64,000 nt of DNA from Sycon ciliatum (taxonomy: Eukaryota > Porifera > Calcarea > Leucosolenida > Sycettidae), in the NCBI RefSeq assembly GCF_964019385.1, contig NC_088649.1, forward strand, positions 21,730,435-21,794,434, in the 5' to 3' direction. Positions 55,738-64,000 of the stretch are shown here, piece by piece (position 1 is the first letter of the stretch; every line of letters starts with the position of its first letter). The notes below the pieces were generated by a model, which worked only from the letters and a program-made list of their open reading frames with translations, did not search any database and had not been told where the DNA came from. A program made the translations under genes and the position numbers.

Positions 55738-55996
55738 GCTACCCACGCTGATATCCGCACGTGCGGATTCTGGACTAGGGCTCAAAATGCGATCGTTGGC
55801 GTCTGGGTATTCCACCCCAATGCGGCTTCGTACAAAACAAGCCCATATCTGATGAACTCCAGGTACTCGAGTGCCGCAAGAAGAGCAATTACGGGAAGCG
55901 CATATACAACAAGGACCGTGGTTTATTATTTTGCTAATCTTGCCCAGCTAACAACCCACGGCCCCTGCCGCTTCTCGTCTTGCTTAGGGCAACAAT
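55738..55996 (+). pseudogene. Nuclease-like protein fragment, duplicate
   Basis: Same as 26700-26958. Confidence 0.5.
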
Positions 55997-56044
55997 AATG
56001 TGCATTCGTGGATCATGCTCGGGCCAGTGAAAGGGAAAGTTCGC

Positions 56045-56287
56045 TTAGCATTTCAAATTGGAGAGTCCGTAAAAATTCACCTCGGGCAAAAACACGCTAT
56101 CAAGAACAAGCCCATATACAGTACACACAAAGTGTCCCTCGTTCACAACTTGATAATTATGCCAACATTTGTCCATGTTTGGAGTAGGAGGAGGGGCATC
56201 AGGACAAGGGGCATCGTCATGCTCAACGCCGGTGCGTTGACTCTCCTTGTACGCACACAGTATTTCAAATTGTTCTTCATTATCCAT
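56045..56287 (-). pseudogene. Zinc-ribbon-like ORF, duplicate
   Basis: Same as 27007-27249, with the same ligand loss. Confidence 0.35.
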
Positions 56288-58647
56288 GATGCTAACTGAT
56301 CACAGGGTCCGGTAAACGTCGCGTGATAATGTATGAATTCACCCATGAGACACACATCCTAAAATACCCCTGCGGGATCATACTGTTAGAAGGGCTACTA
56401 AGTCTTTTGAATCGTCTGGCAATACCTAGAATATTCAAGAACATCATAATTCACTTTCAAACCACATCCCAGACAATCTTATTTATACCACACCCACCAC
56501 TTTAAAAGCACTTATGTCGCGGAACCGCACTTCAAAACCACTTAGACATTAACCCAGTTACATGTCACCTGGCCCACTTAAAACACTTCAGGTTTCAAAT
56601 GGCCACTTTAATTAACACCCCTGAGTTCAAGTACCCATTCATAAGGTCAAGTGGGTTCAACTTCGCACCAGAACCCACTTCGCCCATATTACTTGAGATT
56701 TGAATCAAACAGCCATGCCTGTGGTTCAAAGAGCCTGCACTGACGTCCAGTCGAGCAGCATCCGAAACATGCCAAACTCGCACCAAAACATCAACATGTG
56801 GCAAGCCTCTGGAGTCCAAGCGTGTCGGTGTTGAACAACATTTAGGGCACTAGTATCACTCTTCTATATGCTGACGCCTCTGCTCTCCAGAGATCTGATA
56901 ACTATAACAGCCGTGTCTGCATCTTCATCAGTCGGAAACGCGGCTGCGCTCACTCATGACCGGCCGGGGCGGCCATTTCTTCAGCAGAATACCAAAGTTC
57001 TCGGCACAAGACCGAACTCATGAAGGTCAGTCATGGCTACATCCTCTCTCTCACAATTACGTGTTCGGGTTCGCTTGTACCACCTCTTATCGCAGTATTT
57101 CAAACCCAAACCGAAAAAGTCGGGGAAAAAGTACCTTGGAAATTGTGGGAACAAGTTACGCGATAGAGTCCACCAACTAAACCAGATTTTGAACAGTCAG
57201 ACGTGCACAATCTAGCACAACACTGAAAATGAGTACTGCGACATTCCACAGCATGAAAGTCAGCTCGAGCATTGCTTGATAGCGCCATCCAACGGCCTTC
57301 CAACTTGGAAGGTTAATGGATATTAGTTCTAATTTGAAAGAGGGTTTTTTCCTTGGCTCACCGTCTGAGTTCTTTTAAAATATACCTGCCCGAAATAAAT
57401 ACCCCCTTCATTCATTTGACTCTGTCAGTTGAAGTAAAGTCAAGCCAGATAATCGGTAAGCGAGCCTGCGCCAGTGCCAAAGCAGCATGGGCTTCATCAG
57501 GGTGCAAATTTCAAACCAAAGTTTATACGACTGAGCAGTACACCTCGCCCAGAAGGATCACAGCTAGCCTCGTGTCTCGCTTGCTGGAGCAGGCTTCATC
57601 TCTCGGTGAGTATCCGACTCAGCTCCGGATGTTAAGGTGACGATTCGTGCTGAGATGTGGAGCCGGGCTGTTGGAACGTTCTGTGTTTGTTCGTGTTTGT
57701 TTTCGCTTTACATGTATATTACTAGGGGTGAAAGTTGGCACTGAGATCCCGAGTTCAAGTGCTCTGACTTTCTCCAATCGAATATTGGATCGTTTGAGTA
57801 TTCTTCATCTCCTAAAAATTGCACACTAAGTGCCTTAAAATCGCATGATACAAACCTTATTGAACCGAGTAGCGGTCATTTTTCTCGAGTATATTGGTTG
57901 GTGGGCCATTTGTGCTCTCTACTCGTGAACAAATGTTCACATCGCAGTCTGCACATCAATATCTGCCGACTGCTGCTCTGAATCTGCAGATTTCTGTGGT
58001 AAATGTATGTACCATGTATAAACAGGTACTCTGATTTTTTCCGAGTATCAATATTTTGGAAAAAAATTGTTTCACCCTATATATTACTCAGTATGGCATA
58101 ATTAGACATTGCTGGAATATTCTTACCTTGTGCGTTTTACTATCTACAATGTGGTCCCTCTCCTTCAGTTTTCTTTCTACCTCACTGACAAGGGCAGCAA
58201 CCACCCGTCTGGTGGGTGCCAACGTCCTCTGCCAATTGCGCTGGAACTCTACAATACATTCTTGTCTTTCGGTAATTACAAATCTGCCTTTTTAGTTCTT
58301 TGCGGCTTGAATTATTATTCATTTGTGTTGTTTCTTGCGGCACTTGCTTTGTCAGTTTTGACCTTTTTGCATGTCCGCGTGTGTACTGATAACATCATGC
58401 ATTATTTTCTATAACGCTTTTTGCTGTGCAAATATTTTCTTTGCCAATCAAGCATGAGGATACTACCGTGTCCTCCTCCTTTGCTGTGCGTCCGGAACGG
58501 GGCCGTGTATGTGCCCAGCCCTCCGTTCTTTTTTTCTTTTTGGTTAGATTCTTCAATGGTTATTGAGGACATGTTTGTAATACAGTCTTCGCAATAGATC
58601 GATGCCTCCAATGGTGGTGTCACTTTGCTCGGATCACCTAGAGCTGG

Positions 58648-58827
58648 CCATCCAGCTGCATACTCCTAGCGGAAACTGATTCAAACTTCTCAAAACGGAG
58701 GTTTGCAGTACTTTCTGGACACAAATTTAAAAACGCAAATTTATCGTACTCGGTAATCTAAACGATTGCTCGATCGTTAGAGTTATCAAACGAGTAATTG
58801 ATTATTCGGTATAATCGTTTCAGCCCT
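58648..58827. mobile_element. Truncated hAT MITE, duplicate
   Basis: Same as 29610-29789. Confidence 0.75.
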
Positions 58828-59692
58828 ACTCATTTATGTGTATAATGGTGCGTTCGTAAATCCTCTCCGAAAAGTGGGAGATTTTCTGAAAGGTTCGGGA
58901 GCTGTTTTATATCCTCTCCATGTTCAGGAGACTCTCCAAAGCTCTTCAAGCTCTCAAAGCTTCAGAGGTGACTGAAACTTGGAGATACCTGTGGTTTGGG
59001 ATCAGCGCATGCGGACTGCTGCTAAAAGCCATGTGTTGATCATGAGTGCACGCATTTCCTTTTTAGCATACGCATATATGCATACTACATTCATAAGTCG
59101 AGACCCCTTTCGTGCCTGACATGTGCAAAATATCTCCGAATTCTTCCAGACCCGTTTTGGAATTATACCAGCTTCTTTGACTTCTCTTTTCTTCTTCTCC
59201 GAGAAGCTAGAGAATAAAAGAACACATCTCCCATAAACGGATTCACAACTGCCTTTATTCTGCATTTTCACTCAAGGCCGGGCACCTTCCTTATTTGGTG
59301 CATCTGGTTATTTCCTTAGCTTGCACTCACTCCTTAAAAGCAGTGTGCTGTAGTTTATACACACTATTACTACAGTTTGGTACACTGTTGCATGTGAGTG
59401 TATCAACACTCCTTATTTGTGCGGTAGTTCGTACGCGTATTGGTATTGGTACACACTGTTGCAAGTGGGGTCATCAACTTCGGGGCCATGGGCTTCCATG
59501 GCCGCAACTAAAATATTACCTCTGCAGCCTTTCTAGGTCTCTCGCTCGCCTTCCACCCTTGAGGCAGAAGCTTTGGCTTTCGTCACTCTTGCCTTGTGCT
59601 CTCTCTCTCTTCATTCATATCGTCTCTTGATTGAACTAATTTGCCTTCTTGGCAAATGTAAGTAAACCTTAATGCCGGTGTGTGCGTGCGTG

Positions 59693-59721
59693 CGTGCATG
59701 TGTTTTGTGTGTGTGTGTGTG

Positions 59722-59810
<89 letters not shown>

Positions 59811-60039
59811 GAACAAATGGAAAAATGAAAAATAGGGATTAACTGGCCAGAAAAGTCACTTCAATCAGCTGTGTGGTGGATACGAGGCTAAAATTAGTGG
59901 CGGTCAATTCATCAGTCTCGCAAGCTGTTGAATGGTGTAATCCCAGCAAAAGGTTCTATGTTGCTATGCCTAACATAGCTGTTCGCTATTATCACTTTCG
60001 CGATGGGCATGTCTGAGTCTGATTGCATGCGTGCATGCA

Positions 60040-60084
<45 letters not shown>

Positions 60085-60112
60085 GTGTGTGTGTGTGTGC
60101 GTGTGTGTATGT

Positions 60113-60150
<38 letters not shown>

Positions 60151-60163
60151 GTGTGTGTGTGTT
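59693..60163. repeat. Two (TG)n microsatellites, duplicate
   Basis: 59693-59810 and 60039-60163. The second is 2 bp longer than its partner at 31001. Confidence 0.95.
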
Positions 60164-60892
60164 TGCACCTTGTCCTCGCCCACTTACTGAGGTGTGTGAG
60201 CCCATAAGTGGAATCATTTTCAAGTCCACCCAGAGTTTTGGGGATTTCAGGGGTGTCGGCCGTTGGGCGGTTCAATAGCCAGTTGAGTCATCTTTCAAAG
60301 ATTCCTTTTGAATCTCTCTCCCCTCTTCGGGGGAGACTTGCGTGACCAGTCATGGCAGTGAGCAAGCACAGTACAGTACAGTACAGTGTGTGCGTGTGTG
60401 TATGTGTGTGTGTGGGGGGGGGGGGGGTGTGAGAGAGAGAGACAGGGCGAGAGAGAGAGATAGAAGGGATGAATAGGTATATGCGAGTGCATGCGTATGG
60501 GTAATTCTGTTGGTGGACTCTCTCCAAGTGGACACCACTGCATTATTTTGCGAGTAAGTTAGTTCATGTCGGACCGCAGCGCTGGGGTCTAATCCTGGGT
60601 CAGGGCATAATTGTGGGTTACCGAGTCAACCTTTGAACCACCATGGAAGTCCATTCAAAAGGCACTTTGCTCGGATCACCTAGACCTGGCCCTGTTCTTG
60701 ACCTGGCCTCAGGAAAGGATGCATCCAGCTGGCTGACCTGCCACACCCTCAGTCGTCATGGCTTCACCCTCACCAATATACACTTCGGAGATGGCCTGTG
60801 CCTCCAGCACTGGACACATTCTCTGCTCCCAAGACTCTACGTATGCAGCAAGCCGCTGAATGCCATTCACATCCTGTCGTGCCTGTTTAATA

Positions 60893-61445
60893 TCTGGGCC
60901 ACAACCAGCTAAAACATGTCTTAGGGTGAAAATTTTCAAATTTTGTTTTCCTCCAGAAAACAGTTCTTGGGACCTTACTTGACCTCTTGAAGGTGATACA
61001 GGGCAGAAAAGTAGTCTACAAGGGCCCCAAACACCGCTTTCCAAATATGTACTTTGAAATAGAAAATGACAGTTTTCGCACAGTCTGACACAAAGAGACA
61101 AACTACATGTATTACTTAGTGGCTTTTGTGGCGGAGCACAATACAACGGAACTAAATATGTCGACACCGACTTGAGCATGTCAACGACATCAGTTCAAAG
61201 GCACGGCCCAAGTTCTTCCTGGAAAGCAACACGATGCGCTGGGTGGCGTTGCACTTGCATACTCTTTCGATTCTGGCAGTGACACTTTCGATCATTGCCT
61301 GCGTTTCCAAGACTGCGTCGGACGCCTCATGAGAGCTGAACGCAAGTAACGTCGTAAGCCAGCCGGTTCGCCGCCTAAATGATTATGTACTAGCCCACAA
61401 CTTGTGCCTCTTCGCTACTGGAGACGACGGGGACGATTCAGCGCA
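60893..61445 (-). pseudogene. Coding-like block U, duplicate of copy 2
   Basis: Same as 31853-32405; the exon-like extension is at 60709-60895. Confidence 0.4.
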
Positions 61446-61764
61446 GGAATGTGTGGTGTCTTTAAAAAGGGGTTACTTACTTGCAGAAACATAATTCTTT
61501 ACAATAACTCCTCCTAAGATGTTGCCTCTTGAATAATCTGTAGGGATCTTAAGAGCGCAAAGACGAAGATTGAGTGATACGCCATTGTCCATATATCTGC
61601 ATATATGGAGAAATAGTACAAGATGCAGGAGACAACTCAAGTCATGTAAGGCATGGATAGTGTTATGGTTTTCATTGCAGATGCCAAACTTGTCACCTTC
61701 TTACTGTTATAAACTTTGATATTGTCACATAGTTTGTCCATCAATTCGCACTGGTAGTGTAGTA

Positions 61765-62361
61765 CAGGTCTACTCTCCATATAACGTAATCTCTGGGACC
61801 ACGCACGAATTATGTTATATCGAGAGTTATGTTATGTAGAAAACCTTGTGTAAAATACAAGATGTACCTCAAAATGAAGGGTATTACAAGGCGGGTTTAA
61901 CCGTGCAAACATAAACACACTGTACCACCATCGACATCAGATACCATCAATGCTGCAGAATATATGCACAATAGGACTAAACTGGCTAGCTACGGCTACA
62001 GCTTGATCGTACCGCGCACGTGAATCTACGTTGTATCAAGAGTGCGCACGTCGGGGACCGCGCCACAGGGTGCGTTATGCCGAGGTTTACGTTATGTAAG
62101 ACTAAACTGCCTAGCTACAGCTACCGCTTCATCGTACCGTGCACGTGAATTTATGTTGTATCGAGAGTGCGCACGTCGGGGACCGCGCCGTAGCGTGTGT
62201 TATGTCGAGGTTTATGTTATGTAGGTTTATGTTATGTAGGATTATGTTGTGTAGAACAAAATGTGTGTAGGAGTGATGCTGTTTCGGCGCGGGATCTGAT
62301 TTTTTTACTTACTAGCGAGGTTTATGTACAAGTGAGAGTTGTTATATCGAGAGCAGACCTG
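61765..62361. mobile_element. Pogo-like MITE, duplicate
   Basis: Same as 32725-33321 including the TA flanks. Confidence 0.75.
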
Positions 62362-62377
62362 TAGACGGACTTTCTAC

Positions 62378-63672
62378 CGTATCATACAGTATCATACCGT
62401 ATCATACCGTATCATACCGTATCATACCGTATCATACCGTATCATACCTTATACTGAGCTTGTATACAAACTCCCATCTCTCCCCACACAACACTCCAGA
62501 CTTGTATTTTGCATATAACAGGTACTTCGATGACGAGAATATAAACTGGTATATAAACTGGTATATAAACTGGTGTATAAACTGGTATACAAATTCCTTT
62601 TTTTAGGATCACACTAGTGACCTGCAGTCCGCCTTGTTGGTTTTTCGACATGCACGACGGTCCCAACTTCAGGATCTCTTTCCCGTCAACGATGAAGAAT
62701 ACGTCGTCCTTTTTAACAGGTGCCTTGTGCTGCACCTGACGTTCGAGGCTGTCCTTCTTTCGCTGTTTCAGCACTCCGTCTGTCAAACGCAGCACTCGAC
62801 ATGTGCAGCTGAAGAGCACCGCGTTCCGCTCCACCTGCGTTTTTGCATCGACATAAAATGCAGATAGCAGGGGTGACGGAACTTCACTACTGATGGTTTT
62901 CCAATCGATGTTCTCCTTTCCGCGTCCCTCGCAGAGCGGACGGAACATGCACAGCCATAATCCGTGGCACTGCCAGTGTTCTTTGAAACTGCTGCCATCG
63001 TGTTTCGTGGTCGTCCTCAGAAGAACTAAAGAAACGTTTGGGAGTCGATTCAACAGGCTCGTGCTGATTTATTTTACTCTTACTTTGGAAAGGAGACGAA
63101 CTCTATGTCTCTAATGAGCAAACGGTTCTTTCACAGAGCCCGCGGTGAGATCTGCGCGCGGTAACGGTCACTAGCACTGTGAGGTCCAAACGAACTTACT
63201 TACTTGGCGCATAGCTGTTACTTCTGATGTAACTAGTACTTCAGTACTAAACTGAAGTCACAAAAAGTGTGTGATGGTACTGCACTGCATATACTGCACA
63301 GAGTCAGTGGTAGTCTTGTACTTGATCCGCACAGGTTGGTGAAAGGAAGACTCGTCGAGCCATGGTTGTGGGTTGGAATTCCAACCTCTACCCTTGTGGG
63401 GGAGAGGGGAGTTTGTATATCAGCTCAGTATAAGCATAATATTATTATAACCTACTCAGTTGATTATATGGGAAATATAAACCAATAAACAGGTTTATAT
63501 TTCCCATATAATCAACTGGTTAGGTTATATTATGTACCGGTACATACCGTATGTACCGTATCATACCGTATGTACCGTATCATACCGTATCATAGAGTAT
63601 GTACCGTATCATACCGTATGTACCGTATCATACCGTATGTACCGTATCATACCGTATGTACCGCAGTTACAA
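62378..63672. mobile_element. Satellite-bounded TIR element, duplicate
   Basis: Same as 33338-34632, including the unidentified minus-strand frame (62600-63076). One substitution at 63487 (ATATAC to ATAAAC) in the hairpin loop. Confidence 0.55.
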
Positions 63673-64000
63673 CAGGTAGTTTGTTTCCTGTTGCACCTTC
63701 TGATTGGTTCCTTATCTGTGTTTCATTCTAGATAACCTGATACATGGTAGGTTTGGGTTGGATTTTTTTCTGAAGTACTTGGAACTGAGTTTGAGCTAGC
63801 TTGGAACTGTTGTAGGATAGTGTCGATCAGATACAAAGTGTATATTTAGTAGTCAGCAGATTCTTTTTCTGGGCCAATCACGAAATGATGGCAATGCTTT
63901 CCTTAGAAAGGGCAAATTACATGTAATTTAAAGTAAAGAGTCCATACATTTTTGTTACATGCTAATGAAAGATACTCTGGACATCAAACAGGTGTATAGA

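Larger units (their letters stand above)
49999..64000. repeat. Segmental duplication, copy 2 (continues past window end)
   Basis: Second copy of 20961-34960. The entries below list its contents at the shifted coordinates. Confidence 0.97.

Overview
The window is repeat-rich nuclear DNA from an animal, most likely a marine invertebrate such as a sponge or cnidarian (low confidence on the phylum). The evidence is spliced, phase-1 calcium-binding EGF exons, several non-LTR retrotransposons, Ty3-like elements, hAT, Harbinger and pogo-like MITEs, a tRNA-derived SINE and long TG/CA microsatellites. There are no bacterial operons, CRISPR arrays or rRNA genes. Most of the sequence is mobile-element debris, and only a few exons can be assigned to a host gene.

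Layout. 1-4016: nearly complete CR1/L2-like LINE with an ORF1 (one in-frame stop) abutting an intact ORF2. 4180-8070: three fold-back elements, an 18-bp minisatellite, a tRNA-like SINE and a Harbinger-like MITE with TAA target duplication. 8091-9967: a dead LINE (catalytic FADD changed to FADY) and a piggyBac-like relic, both on the minus strand. 11035-17714: a LINE tail followed by a 2,932-bp perfect-looking tandem duplication (11851-14782 and 14783-17714). 17704-26224: minus-strand exons of a probable single-pass membrane protein, in transcription order a Cys-rich exon, three cbEGF exons and a transmembrane exon, with a Ty3-type pol fragment inside one intron. 26385-34640: MITEs, relics of a repetitive nuclease-like protein and of a zinc-ribbon-like protein, microsatellites, a pogo-like element and an element bounded by 10-bp satellite arrays. 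34730-40750: inverted-repeat structures, including duplicated coding-like blocks and a large imperfect palindrome. 40889-42775: a complete 1,887-bp non-autonomous LTR retrotransposon (356-bp LTRs, TTGGT target duplication) whose single gag-like ORF carries about 30 copies of a five-residue repeat. 43338-45571: a nest of DNA transposons three levels deep. 45874-48538: a 2.7-kb TIR element. 49136-49530: a hAT MITE with a perfect 8-bp target duplication.

The dominant large-scale feature is that 49999-64000 repeats 20961-34960 almost base for base (offset 29,038-29,040 bp) and runs off the window end. This implies a tandem unit of about 29 kb or an assembly duplication. The four EGF/Cys-rich exons are therefore present twice, but the transmembrane exon lies outside the duplicated unit and is present once.

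Functionally, the only coherent host gene is the EGF-repeat membrane protein. The rest documents waves of transposition, nesting and local duplication.
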